Source of the DNA: Dyella solisilvae
GTDB lineage: Bacteria > Pseudomonadota > Gammaproteobacteria > Xanthomonadales > Rhodanobacteraceae
DNA length: 64,000 bases
Assembly: GCF_003351225.1 (NCBI RefSeq)
Contig: NZ_QQSY01000001.1
Span: 1,058,124 to 1,122,123 of the forward strand
Reading direction: 5' to 3'
Within the stretch, counting starts at the first letter, position 1, and the number at the start of each line of letters is the position of its first letter. The notes under the pieces are model-generated. The model did not search any database, had not been told where the DNA came from, and was given only the letters and a program-made list of their open reading frames with translations. Made by a program: the position numbers and the translations under genes. Positions 8,428 to 18,525 of this stretch are shown piece after piece.

Positions 8428-10074
8428 ATGCTGATACGACCGAACTGGATCCTCACCTTGACCCTGCGCCGGCGCCTGCTGCTGCGCTTGCTGTCGATCC
8501 TGGTGCTGTTGGTGGTGATGGGCGCCGCCGGCCTGCTGCAGCTGCAGCGTTCCGACACTCGCATTAAGGGTCTGGTCGAAGGCTCGCTCAGCCCGGTCGC
8601 CGACGTGGGACGTGTGCAGAACGACTACAACAGCAGCCTGCAGGCACTGGTGCACGCCGTGCTGTCCCAGCTGCCATCCGCGGTGGATGACGCGCATACG
8701 CGCATCCATGCCGACCGCGTCGATGCCGAACGCCACTGGAAGACGCTGCTCGGCGCCGAGCTGGCGCAGGAGCAGGCCCAGACGCTGAAGCTCACCGCCA
8801 CTCATCGCGCCGAAGCCGACCGCACCATCGACGAGACGCTGGCCCTGCTCGACGCCGGCCAGTTCGATCTCGGCAGCCTGAAGCTCAGCACCGAAGTGCA
8901 GCCCGCGTACGAGCCTCTGCAGAGCGACTTCGCCAACCTGTTCCAGGCGGCGCTGGCCAAGGGCAACGCGCAGGTGCAGACCCAGCAACAGGCCGACCGA
9001 CAGGGCATGGTGCTGCTGCTTGCGCTACTGGTCGCCGCCTTGCTGGGCTCCATCGCGCTGGACAGCGCGCTGATACGCAGCCTGATGCAGCGGCTGCGAC
9101 TCGCCACCCAGGTGGCCGAACGCATCGCCGCCGGCCGGCTCGGCGAGCCGGTCGATGCAGGCGTCAACGACGAGCTGGGACGACTGTTGCGCGCACTCGC
9201 CTCGATGGATGAGCAGCTCGCCCGCGTGCTCGCCCAGGTGCGCGTGAGCGCACGTTCGGTGGATGGACGCGCACACCATCTGTCACGCGACAACCACGCG
9301 CTCAGCGAGCGTACGCAGACGCAGGCCGCCGGCCTCGAGGAAACGGCAGCGTCGATGGAGCAGATGGCCGCCACCGCTGTGCAAGGCGCCGGCCATGCGG
9401 ATGGCGCCGCCCAGGCCGCCCGCGACGCACTCGGCCATGCCGAACAGGGCCGCCATGTCGCCGGTGAAGCACTCGGCGCCATGCATGCCATCCAGCAGGC
9501 CAGCCGCGACATCAACGAGATTGTCGACCTGGTCGACAGCATCGCCTTCCAGACCAATCTGCTTTCGCTCAATGCCGCCATCGAGGCGGCGCAGGCCGGC
9601 GAGCACGGGCGCGGCTTCGCCGTGGTCGCCAACGAAGTGCGGCAGCTGGCCCGCCGCTGCGTGGAGGCTGGGCGCGACATTCGTCGCCTGATCTCCGCCA
9701 GTGGCGAGGCGGTGGAGCAGGCGCGCGGCAAGGTGGCGCTGTCGGGCGAATCGCTGGATGGCATCGTGCAGAGCGTGGCGCGCGTTTCCCGACTGGTGGC
9801 GCAGATCTCCGATGCCGGCCAGGCGCAGGTCAACGGCATCCGCCAGATCAACCGCACCGTGAGTGAGATCGACCGCATCACGCAGGCCAACGCCGGCCTG
9901 GTGGACGACATCAACGCCACCGGCGAAGCGCTCACCAGCGACGCCGAGGCGCTGATGCGCCAGGTGGCTTTCTTCCGTCTTCCCGGTGAACCGGAAGATT
10001 CACGCGGGCAAGCGCATGACGCGCCGCCTTCACCAGCAGTGACGCAAGAACGAAGGGTCGCCCAAGCGGCCTGA
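8428..10074 (+). CDS. Methyl-accepting chemotaxis protein
   Basis: A 548-residue inner-membrane chemoreceptor. TM1 spans about residues 14-34, a roughly 155-residue periplasmic four-helix-type sensor follows, and TM2 ([19 protein letters not shown]) is near residues 194-212. A HAMP region comes next, then the cytoplasmic signalling domain with the conserved tip [17 protein letters not shown] and [15 protein letters not shown]. No C-terminal NWETF-like CheR tether is seen. The start is fixed at ATG 8428 by the sigma-28 promoter just upstream. The next gene (EAL-CBS-GGDEF) starts 14 bases after the stop with no terminator, so the pair is probably cotranscribed as part of the flagellar regulon. 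Confidence 0.92.
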   Translation: MLIRPNWILTLTLRRRLLLRLLSILVLLVVMGAAGLLQLQRSDTRIKGLVEGSLSPVADVGRVQNDYNSSLQALVHAVLSQLPSAVDDAHTRIHADRVDAERHWKTLLGAELAQEQAQTLKLTATHRAEADRTIDETLALLDAGQFDLGSLKLSTEVQPAYEPLQSDFANLFQAALAKGNAQVQTQQQADRQGMVLLLALLVAALLGSIALDSALIRSLMQRLRLATQVAERIAAGRLGEPVDAGVNDELGRLLRALASMDEQLARVLAQVRVSARSVDGRAHHLSRDNHALSERTQTQAAGLEETAASMEQMAATAVQGAGHADGAAQAARDALGHAEQGRHVAGEALGAMHAIQQASRDINEIVDLVDSIAFQTNLLSLNAAIEAAQAGEHGRGFAVVANEVRQLARRCVEAGRDIRRLISASGEAVEQARGKVALSGESLDGIVQSVARVSRLVAQISDAGQAQVNGIRQINRTVSEIDRITQANAGLVDDINATGEALTSDAEALMRQVAFFRLPGEPEDSRGQAHDAPPSPAVTQERRVAQAA

Positions 10075-10088
10075 ATCGAATCCAGGGC

Positions 10089-11882
10089 ATGTCCGCCAAC
10101 CTCGCCTACCACTACGCCCCCAAAGCCATGCTTGAGCGCGCACTCGCCGCCGGAAGTCTGAACGCAGTCTTCCAGCCCGTGGTGCGGCTCGACACACTCG
10201 AGGTCGTCGCGCACGAGGGACTGAGCCGTTGCGCCTTCATGCCTGGCAACTTCTCGATCCTCGACCTGCTCGACCTGGCCCGCATGGAGGGGCGGCTGGC
10301 CGAGGTGGAGCTGCATGCAGCGCGCACGGTCTGCGGGACATTCGGACGCGTGGGCGGGCCAGGCCGGCTGCTGGTGAACCTGAGCGCGCACGCCATCCTC
10401 AACGATGTACTGCGGCCCGACGAAGTGCTGGCCGCGCTCGATGCCAGCGGCCTGGATCCTGCCCGCGTCACCATCGAAGTGACCGAGCGCGACGTGGTGG
10501 AAAACCCGGCGCGCCTGGCGCATGCGCTCGGCTACCTGCGCGCGCACGGGGTGCGCATCGCGCTCGACGATTTCGGCAACGGCCACTCCAACTTCGAGAT
10601 GTGGAACGAGATCCACCCCGACGTGGTGAAGATCGACCGCTACCTCGTGCATGGCCTGTCGCGCAGCGCCGGACGCCTGGCCATCGTGCGATCGCTGTGC
10701 CAGGTGGCCGAAACGCTAGGCACCGACCTCGTGGGCGAAGGTGTCGAGGATCCGGCCGATCTGCGCGTGCTGCGCGATCTCGGCATTCCGTATGCACAGG
10801 GTTTCCTGATCGGCCGCCCCGCGCCCGATCCGGTCAACGAGGCCAGCGCCGAGGCGCGACAGCTGCTGCGTGCCCCGGCGGTGTCGGTGCTGCCGCGCCC
10901 GCGCGGTCCGGTCACCCAGCGACCGACCCAGGTCAGCCACTTGCTGATCGAAGCCCCTGCGGTCGATCCGCGCCAGACCAACGAGGAAGTGATGGCGCTG
11001 TTCATCGGCCATCCGGACCTGCACGCGGTGGCCGTGGTGCGGGACGGCCAGCCGATCGGCCTGGTCAACCGACGCCTGATGAACGAGCGCATGGCCCAGC
11101 CGTTCGCGCGCGAACTGCTGGCGCGCAAGTCATGCACGGCGCTGATGAATGGGGCGCCGCTGGTGTGCGACGAACATCGCAGCCTGGAGAGCCTTTCCGA
11201 TGTGCTGCGTGGCGAGGACCAGCGCTACCTGGCGGACGGCTTCATCGTCACCCGCGGCGGTCTCTACCTCGGCCTTGGCACCGGCGAAGCATTGGTGCGA
11301 CGCGTGAGCGAGCTGCGCATCGAGGCCGCCCGCCACGCCAATCCGCTGACCTTCCTGCCCGGCAACATCCCGACCACCGAACATCTGGAGCGCCTGCTCG
11401 ACGGCGGTGAGCGCTTCGCGGTGGTGCACGTGGATCTCACCGACTTCAAGCCCTTCAACGACCACTACGGCTACTCGCACGGCGACGAGATGATCCGTCT
11501 CCTGTCGGGCCTGCTGAGCGAGCACGTCGACCCCGCGCTGGATTTCATCGGCCACATCGGCGGCGACGACTTCGTGGTGCTGTTCCAGAGCACGGACTGG
11601 GAGGCGCGCTGCCAGCGCACCATCGACGCCTTCAACGCGCGCTCGCCGCAGCTGTTCGATGCCGTCGACCTCGCGCATGGCGGCCTGAGCGGCAAGGATC
11701 GCCGTGGCGAGCCGCAGTTCTTCCCCTGCACCACGGTGGTGATGGGCGCTGTCGAACTGACGCCGCCGTTGCCGCAACGCGCGCCACCGATCGCCACCCT
11801 CGCCGCGCGCGCCAAGCGCCACGCCAAGCGCGCCGGCATGGGCCTGCATGTGTTTGCACGCGCGGCGACGTCGATCGCCTGA
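10089..11882 (+). CDS. EAL-CBS-GGDEF cyclic-di-GMP protein
   Basis: A 597-residue soluble protein. The N-terminal EAL phosphodiesterase domain (to about residue 255) keeps most catalytic-type residues: EGLSR in place of EALLR, LLVNLS, IEVTE, ALDDFGNGHSN, VVKIDR, GEGVED and AQGFLIG. A CBS pair covers about residues 290-410. The C-terminal GGDEF domain (about 430-590) has HVDLTDFKPFNDHYGYSHGD and the signature GGDDF, a variant of GGDEF. It may therefore be a phosphodiesterase with a regulatory or weak cyclase domain. It follows the chemoreceptor by 14 bases, consistent with coupling motility to c-di-GMP under sigma-28. Confidence 0.9.
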   Translation: MSANLAYHYAPKAMLERALAAGSLNAVFQPVVRLDTLEVVAHEGLSRCAFMPGNFSILDLLDLARMEGRLAEVELHAARTVCGTFGRVGGPGRLLVNLSAHAILNDVLRPDEVLAALDASGLDPARVTIEVTERDVVENPARLAHALGYLRAHGVRIALDDFGNGHSNFEMWNEIHPDVVKIDRYLVHGLSRSAGRLAIVRSLCQVAETLGTDLVGEGVEDPADLRVLRDLGIPYAQGFLIGRPAPDPVNEASAEARQLLRAPAVSVLPRPRGPVTQRPTQVSHLLIEAPAVDPRQTNEEVMALFIGHPDLHAVAVVRDGQPIGLVNRRLMNERMAQPFARELLARKSCTALMNGAPLVCDEHRSLESLSDVLRGEDQRYLADGFIVTRGGLYLGLGTGEALVRRVSELRIEAARHANPLTFLPGNIPTTEHLERLLDGGERFAVVHVDLTDFKPFNDHYGYSHGDEMIRLLSGLLSEHVDPALDFIGHIGGDDFVVLFQSTDWEARCQRTIDAFNARSPQLFDAVDLAHGGLSGKDRRGEPQFFPCTTVVMGAVELTPPLPQRAPPIATLAARAKRHAKRAGMGLHVFARAATSIA

Positions 11883-11892
11883 GCCCTTGCGC

Positions 11893-11910
11893 GGCCTGCC
11901 AAGGCAGGCC
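11893..11910. terminator. Hairpin between convergent genes
   Basis: GGCCTGCC-AA-GGCAGGCC, a perfect 8-bp stem between the stops of the EAL-GGDEF gene (11882) and the aminopeptidase gene (11930). No U-tract follows on either strand, so termination is only suggested. Confidence 0.35.
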
Positions 11911-11929
11911 ACGCGGACGCTGTTTCAGT

Positions 11930-12922
<993 letters not shown>

Positions 12923-12954
12923 CTAGCACGCCCCCGCCGCTGGAACCTGCGGGA

Positions 12955-13983
12955 TTACGGGCGGCCCACCGTCAGCACAGTGAAGCTGTCTGGCGCCATG
13001 GTCGGATGGTGACCTTCGGTGGCGGGCGTCGCGATCTTCGCCGCCGACAGGTACAGCCGGTGCAGCTTCGGATCGAGCGCCAGCGTGCGCGCGCTGGGCT
13101 GGGTGGGAATGGTCTGCGCCACGCGGTAGTGGTCGGCGTCATCCTGATGCACGGCGGTGATGTTGCCGCTCTCGCCGTTGGAGCTGAACACCATGGCCGT
13201 GCCCGGGTCGTAGACCACGGCATCCGGACCTTCGCCGATGGCCACGCTGGCCACCACCTTGCCGCTGCCCGCGTCGACCACCGCCATCTGCTGGTTGTCG
13301 CAGACCGAGAACAGACGGTGGTGCTGGTTGTCGATGGCCAGTCCGCTGGGCGACTGGCATGTACCCAACGACCAGCTTGCGAGCACCTTGTTGGCCTGCG
13401 TGTCGATCTTCACCAGTTCGGCGCGATCCTCGATGTTGACGTAGACGTGGCCCGCCTCGTCGGTCGCTGCGAACTCCGGCTTGCCGGCCAGCGCCACCGT
13501 GGTGACCACCTGGTTGGTGGCCGGATCGATCACGCTGAAGGAGTGGCCCTTGCCGTTGAAGGTGAACACGTGCTTCGACGCCGGGTCGTACAGGATGGCG
13601 TCGGGCTTTTCGCCCGTGCCGGTGACAGTGGCCACTGTCTTCAGCGTATCGAGGTCAAACACGGTGACCGACGCGTTCTGGCCATTGCTGGTGTAGCCGC
13701 GGTGCATGGCCTGGTTGATCGCCACACCGTGCACGCCCGCCGTGCCCGTGATCGTGCCGATCGCCTTGTTCTGATCCACATCCACCACTTCCACTCGGTC
13801 GCCGCGGGTGACGAACAGGTGGCGGCGCTGGGCGTCGAAATTCAGGTAGTCCCAGCCACCGGGGCCGCCCATCTTCAACTGCGACAGCACACGGAAATCG
13901 TTCGCCGCCGGCGCATCCGCCGCATGGAGGGAACCGGCCGCGACCAGGGCAAGGGCCAGGGCGCTGAGGAGATGTCGTTGCAT
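12955..13983 (-). CDS. YncE-like secreted beta-propeller protein
   Basis: A 342-residue protein with a clear Sec signal peptide (MQRHLLSALALALVAAG, cleavage after LHA). The mature part is built of repeated 40-45-residue blades with patterns such as VEVVDVDQNKAIGTI, VTVFDLDTLKTVATV and FSVIDPATNQVVTTV, typical of YVTN/YncE seven-bladed propellers. Such proteins are periplasmic; their substrates are mostly unknown. It is followed about 70 bases downstream by pip, but they need not be one operon. Paired palindromic repeats occupy its upstream region. Confidence 0.8.
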   Translation of the reverse strand: MQRHLLSALALALVAAGSLHAADAPAANDFRVLSQLKMGGPGGWDYLNFDAQRRHLFVTRGDRVEVVDVDQNKAIGTITGTAGVHGVAINQAMHRGYTSNGQNASVTVFDLDTLKTVATVTGTGEKPDAILYDPASKHVFTFNGKGHSFSVIDPATNQVVTTVALAGKPEFAATDEAGHVYVNIEDRAELVKIDTQANKVLASWSLGTCQSPSGLAIDNQHHRLFSVCDNQQMAVVDAGSGKVVASVAIGEGPDAVVYDPGTAMVFSSNGESGNITAVHQDDADHYRVAQTIPTQPSARTLALDPKLHRLYLSAAKIATPATEGHHPTMAPDSFTVLTVGRP

Positions 13984-14150
13984 GGACGGACTCGTCGGTG
14001 GTGAGGTCCCTAAAGCATGCGACCACGGGACTTAGGGTTGGCTTAGGGGCACGCCAAAGGTTGAATTCCTTTGACCTGTCTCCTCGCAACATACGCCCGA
14101 TAATCGCCGCAGGGGCGGTCCGGCTGGCCCCGATGCCTTCGCCAATGATG

Positions 14151-14257
14151 AAAGTCACTGGATTCCGGCTTTCGCCGGAATGACGTGACGGAGATGGGGC
14201 GAGAACGTTGCCTCGCTTCTGCTCGTCATCCCGGCGAAAGCCGGGATCCAGCGACTT
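14151..14257. repeat. Divergent pair of REP-like palindromic units
   Basis: Two 34-base units of the form GTCATYCCGGCGAAAGCCGG-RATCCAGYGACTTT. One lies on the minus strand (14184 to 14151) and one on the plus strand (14224 to 14257), 39 bases apart. Each can fold into a hairpin around GCGAAAGC. The rest of the 13984-14381 gap shows no gene. Confidence 0.8.
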
Positions 14258-14381
14258 TCCCCGCCTAGGAAATCGCTCAGGTCCAACCACGTACGACCGT
14301 GGTTACCGGACACAACCTTCGCGCAAATAAAGCGGCGTGGCCCAAAGCGGCGTATCGAACGCCAACGCCGCTCAAATCACC

Positions 14382-15764
14382 TCACTCAAACAGCTTGCCC
14401 GGATTGAGCAAGCCCTTCGGATCAAACACCTGCCTTACCCCACGCATCAGCGCAATTTCCGCCTCACTGCGAGTGCACCCCAGGTAGGGACGCTTGACCA
14501 GGCCAATCCCATGCTCCGCCGAAATGCTCCCGCCATGACGCTGCAGCGTGTCCGCCAACAGCTTGGTGACGTGCTCGCACTGCGCGATGAAATCGGCGTC
14601 GGAGAGTTCGGTCGGGCGCAGCACGTTGATGTGCAGGTTGCCGTCGCCGATATGGCCGAACCACACCACTTCGAAGTGCGGGTACTCGCGTTCCAGTAAC
14701 GCCTGGATCTCGTGCAGGAACGCCGGCAGCGCGCTGATGCGCAGCGAGATGTCGTTCTTGTAAGGGCGATGCGGCGCGAGGCTCTCGGTGATGCCTTCGC
14801 GCAGGCGCCACAGCGCAGCGGCCTGCGCCTCGCTCTGCGCGATCACGCCATCGCTGATCCAGCCGCGCTCTGCGCCCAGCTCGAACGTGGCCAGCGCCGC
14901 CTCCTGGGCCGCTTCATCGGCATCGAACTCGGTGACCACGTAGTAGGGATGGTCGCCCTCGATGGCGCGCTGTGCGCCATGCGCCAGCACGTGCCGCAGC
15001 GCCACGTCCGTGAAGAACTCGAAGGCCTGCAAAGACAGGCGCGCGCGAAACAGCGCGAACACCTCCAGCACGGCGTCCATGCTCGGCAACGCCAGCAACA
15101 TCACCTGCGACGGCGGCGGCGGATTGGTCAGCCGCAACGTCGCCTCCACCACCACGCCCAGCGTTCCTTCCGAACCGATCAGCAGGTGACGGAAGTCGTA
15201 ACCGCTGGAGTTCTTGACCAGGCCACGGTTGAAGTGCAGCAACTCGCCATTGCCGGCCACCACGGTGAGCCCCGCGATCCACTCGCGCGTATTGCCATAA
15301 CGGATCACGCGAATGCCGCCGGCATTGGTGGCGATGTTGCCGCCGATGGAGCAGGAGCCGCGAGCGGCGAAGTCCACCGGATAGAGCAGACCATGTTCCT
15401 TCGCCGCCTCGTGCACGGCATGCAAGGTCATGCCGGCCTGCACGCTCAGCGTGCGATCCACCACGTCGAAACCCAGCACGCGGTTCATGCGCTCCAGACT
15501 CAGCACCAGCTCGCCATGCGCGGCCACCGCGCCACCCGACAGGCCGGTGCGCCCGCCCGACGGGACGATCGCCACATCGTGCTCGTTGGCCCAGCGCACG
15601 ATGGCCTGCACCTCGGCCACCTCCGACGGCAGCGCGATGGCTAGCGGTTTAGCCGTCCATCGGCGGGTCCAGTCGCGGCCGTAGTGTTCCAGGTCGGCCG
15701 GGTCGGTCAGCAATCGAAGATTGGGCAGGCGGTCGGCCAGATCAGCCAGACGGGCATCGGTCAT
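14382..15764 (-). CDS. FAD-linked oxidase, probable D-2-hydroxyglutarate dehydrogenase
   Basis: A 460-residue VAO/PCMH-type flavoenzyme. The N-terminal FAD domain has VPSGGRTGLSGGAV and FAARGSCSIGGNIATNAGG; the C-terminal FAD-oxidase domain has WFGHIGDGNLHINVL and SAEHGIGLVKRPYL, the metal/substrate-binding histidine motifs of D-lactate/glycolate/D-2-hydroxyglutarate dehydrogenases. It is divergent from serA. SerA side activity makes D-2-hydroxyglutarate, and the same neighbourhood in Pseudomonas serves to re-oxidise it, which favours that substrate over D-lactate or glycolate. ATG 15764 is chosen from the family N-terminus; an in-frame ATG at 15806 is possible. Confidence 0.85.
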   Translation of the reverse strand: MTDARLADLADRLPNLRLLTDPADLEHYGRDWTRRWTAKPLAIALPSEVAEVQAIVRWANEHDVAIVPSGGRTGLSGGAVAAHGELVLSLERMNRVLGFDVVDRTLSVQAGMTLHAVHEAAKEHGLLYPVDFAARGSCSIGGNIATNAGGIRVIRYGNTREWIAGLTVVAGNGELLHFNRGLVKNSSGYDFRHLLIGSEGTLGVVVEATLRLTNPPPPSQVMLLALPSMDAVLEVFALFRARLSLQAFEFFTDVALRHVLAHGAQRAIEGDHPYYVVTEFDADEAAQEAALATFELGAERGWISDGVIAQSEAQAAALWRLREGITESLAPHRPYKNDISLRISALPAFLHEIQALLEREYPHFEVVWFGHIGDGNLHINVLRPTELSDADFIAQCEHVTKLLADTLQRHGGSISAEHGIGLVKRPYLGCTRSEAEIALMRGVRQVFDPKGLLNPGKLFE

Positions 15765-15887
15765 GTAAGCATCCCCACGAAGATCTGCCAGCGTGCCAGC
15801 AGCCATCTCGCACGTCCAGTGTTGCGATGCCGCAATTTTGCTTCAAGGTCTGGCATAGTGGAGGGGTTATCTCTCGCGCCATGGCCC

Positions 15888-17120
15888 ATGAAGACCTCGT
15901 TCCCGAAACAAGACATCAAGGTTCTCCTGCTCGAAGGCGTCAGCCGGAGCGCCGTGGAAGCCTTTCACCGCGCCGGTTACAGCCAGATCGAATACCACGA
16001 GAAGGCCCTGCCGGAAGACCAGCTGAAGGCCCGTATCGCCGACGCCCACATTGTGGGCCTGCGCTCCCGCACGCAACTCACCGAGAATGTGCTTCAGCAG
16101 GCTAAACGTCTGATTGCAGTCGGCTGTTTCTGCATCGGCACCAACCAGGTGGACCTGTCCGCGGCCCGCCTGCTCGGCGTTCCGGTGTTCAACGCGCCCT
16201 ACTCCAACACCCGCAGCGTCGCCGAATTGGTTATCGCTGAAACTATTATGTTGCTGCGCGGCATCCCGCAGAAGAACGCGCTGTGCCATCGCGGCGGCTG
16301 GACCAAGTCCGCTCTCGGCAGCTTCGAGACGCGCGACAAGGTGCTGGGCATCGTCGGCTACGGGCATATCGGCACCCAGGTCGGCGTGCTGGCCGAGTCG
16401 CTCGGCATGCGCGTGATCTTCCACGACATTGAGTCGAAGCTGTCGCTGGGTAACGCCCGCGCCGCCGACAGCCTGGACGACCTGCTGGAACGCGCCGACG
16501 TCGTCACCCTGCACGTGCCCGAAACGCCTTCGACCAGGCTGATGATCGGCGAGCGCGAGCTGTCGCGCATGCGCAAGGGCTCGATGCTGATCAATGCCTC
16601 TCGCGGCACCGTGGTCGACATCGACGCGCTGGCCGCCTCGTTGCGTGCGGAGCACCTGGCCGGCGCCGCGGTGGATGTGTTTCCGGTCGAGCCCAAGGGC
16701 AACGACGACGCCTTCGTCTCGCCGCTGGTGGGCATGGACAACGTGATCCTCACCCCGCACATCGGCGGCAGCACGCTGGAGGCGCAGGACAACATCGGCG
16801 TCGAGGTGGCGAGCAAGCTGGTGCGCTACAGCGACAACGGCTCCACGCTGTCGGCGGTGAATTTCCCCGAAGTGTCGTTGCCCGAGCACCCGCGCAGCCG
16901 TCGCCTGCTGCACATCCACCGCAACGTGCCCGGCGTGCTCTCGCGCATCAACGAGCTGTTCTCCGCCGGCAACATCAACATCGACGCGCAGTTCCTGCAG
17001 ACTGACAGCGAGGTGGGCTACGTGGTGATCGATGTGGCGGCGGACGAAAAACAGTCGGCCCAGCTCAAGGATCAGCTCTCCGCCATCCCGGGCACGCTGC
17101 GAAGCCGCGTGCTGTATTGA
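15888..17120 (+). CDS. serA: D-3-phosphoglycerate dehydrogenase
   Basis: A 410-residue enzyme, the same length as E. coli SerA, for the first step of L-serine synthesis. It has the NAD Rossmann motif GYGHIG (about residue 158), catalytic residues in NASRGTVVD (Arg), AVDVFPVEP (Glu) and LTPHIGGST (His), and a C-terminal ACT domain (about 338-410, HRNVPGVLSRINELF) expected to mediate serine feedback inhibition. Start ATG 15888 gives MKTSFPKQDIKVLLLEGV, matching the family. An imperfect operator-like repeat TTGCG-ATGC-CGCAA (15822-15835) lies in the divergent promoter region. Confidence 0.97.
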   Translation: MKTSFPKQDIKVLLLEGVSRSAVEAFHRAGYSQIEYHEKALPEDQLKARIADAHIVGLRSRTQLTENVLQQAKRLIAVGCFCIGTNQVDLSAARLLGVPVFNAPYSNTRSVAELVIAETIMLLRGIPQKNALCHRGGWTKSALGSFETRDKVLGIVGYGHIGTQVGVLAESLGMRVIFHDIESKLSLGNARAADSLDDLLERADVVTLHVPETPSTRLMIGERELSRMRKGSMLINASRGTVVDIDALAASLRAEHLAGAAVDVFPVEPKGNDDAFVSPLVGMDNVILTPHIGGSTLEAQDNIGVEVASKLVRYSDNGSTLSAVNFPEVSLPEHPRSRRLLHIHRNVPGVLSRINELFSAGNINIDAQFLQTDSEVGYVVIDVAADEKQSAQLKDQLSAIPGTLRSRVLY

Positions 17121-17178
17121 GGGACGGTTGGCCCGGGCGTCGGCAGCTCATGCTGACCGGCGCCTGCCACCGTCCGGC

Positions 17179-17258
17179 GTTCCTGCGAAGGCAGGAACCC
17201 AGTGCCTTTCGGCTCGTGAAGGACTAAGACGCTGGATCCCCGCTTCCGAGGGGATGAC
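17179..17258. repeat. Convergent pair of degenerate REP-like units
   Basis: A plus-strand unit at about 17179-17210 (GTTCCTGCGAAGGCAGGAAC then CCAGTGCCTTT) faces a minus-strand unit at about 17258-17231 (GTCATCCCC...GGGGATCCAGC on the minus strand). They belong to the same family as the units at 14151 and 29050. They fill the space between the convergent serA and MFS genes and may act as terminators. Confidence 0.65.
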
Positions 17259-17322
17259 GCACCGTGGGTAGCTCCTCAACACCTCCGATGGCGCAGCCCT
17301 CTTTCGGCAGCCGCTGGCCCCA

Positions 17323-18516
17323 TCACTCCTGACCCGCGCCACTCGGTCGCAACGTCGATGCCGGAACACGCAGGCGCAGCGCCAGCAACGACAGCCCCAC
17401 CAGCAGCGCAAACCCGCTGGCCACCAGCGGCACATGGCCCACCTGGTCGCCGTTGACGCTGAAGGAGGCCGTGAGCGGCCCGAACGCGCTGCCGAGCAGC
17501 TGGGCCGCCGGCACCAGCAGGGCCACCCTTCCCTGCGGATCCACGTCGAAGGCGAGACGGATATGGAAAGGCATCAGAAATAGCCATCCAAACCCGAACA
17601 CGCCGCATAGCACTGCGAAAGCAACCAGACGCCCCGCCGGCAGGCCATGCATGCCGAGGGTAACCGCCACGAACAGCACTACGCCCACCGCCAGCGTCGC
17701 CGGCGCACGCCACCAGCGCACGGCCATCGACGCCACGCTGCCGCCCACCAGTTGCATGAACAGCACCAGTGACACCAGCGCCTGTGCATTGCTCGCCGTG
17801 AAGCCAGCCGCCTGCCCCAGCGGATCGAGGTAGGCCCACAGCGTGCCCACCGCGCACATCTGCGCGAACGGGACCAGCAGGGCGAACAAGCCGCGCATCG
17901 ACACCAGCGAAGGCTTGACCGCCTCGGCATGGAGTCCCAGCCGCAGCGGGATCCAGCGCAACACGGTCAGCGGCAACAGCGAGAGCGCCGCCACTGCGAC
18001 AAAACCGGCCTGCCAGCCAAACGCCGGCATCACCCAGCGCGCGAGGCACAAGGCCACCACCGCCTGCACGGCCGTCTGCAAGGTCAGGAACACGCCGGCC
18101 AGGCGGTCCGGCTTGGCCGAGCGCACGATCACCATGGTGGTGATCCAGAACAGCGCGGCGGCGAGCAGGCCTGCCAGCAGTCGCACCAGGGTGCAGGCCA
18201 GGTCACCCTTGGCCAGGAGGGTCAGCAGATTGACGCCGGCGAGCAGCAGGCTCGCGCCGGCGGCGGTCTCGCGCAGGCGCCCCAGCGGCAGCACCTTCTC
18301 GGCGAGAATCACGCCCAACCCCAGCGCGAAGATCTCGCCCATCGCCACCACGCCCACGCCCTCCAGCGAAATGCGTTGGCGGTTGACCAGTTCACCCAGC
18401 AGCACAGGCTGCAGGCCCAGCATCATCAGTGCGACGCAGCCGAGCAGCAGGGCCGCGAAGATCTCAGTGCGACTGAAGGCGGTCGCCGCTGACGCATCAC
18501 CGCTGGAATCGTGCAT
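17323..18516 (-). CDS. MFS transporter
   Basis: A 397-residue integral membrane protein with about twelve hydrophobic segments arranged as two six-helix halves (helix starts near residues 18, 50, 82, 108, 140, 162, 212, 245, 272, 298, 335 and 362). It has no close resemblance to a named drug or sugar exporter. GAGGGG precedes the ATG. It is the last gene of the kinase-aldolase-aminotransferase operon, 9 bases after the preceding stop. It is therefore likely to import the operon's substrate or export its product. Confidence 0.8.
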   Translation of the reverse strand: MHDSSGDASAATAFSRTEIFAALLLGCVALMMLGLQPVLLGELVNRQRISLEGVGVVAMGEIFALGLGVILAEKVLPLGRLRETAAGASLLLAGVNLLTLLAKGDLACTLVRLLAGLLAAALFWITTMVIVRSAKPDRLAGVFLTLQTAVQAVVALCLARWVMPAFGWQAGFVAVAALSLLPLTVLRWIPLRLGLHAEAVKPSLVSMRGLFALLVPFAQMCAVGTLWAYLDPLGQAAGFTASNAQALVSLVLFMQLVGGSVASMAVRWWRAPATLAVGVVLFVAVTLGMHGLPAGRLVAFAVLCGVFGFGWLFLMPFHIRLAFDVDPQGRVALLVPAAQLLGSAFGPLTASFSVNGDQVGHVPLVASGFALLVGLSLLALRLRVPASTLRPSGAGQE

Positions 18517-18525
18517 GCCGTCCCC

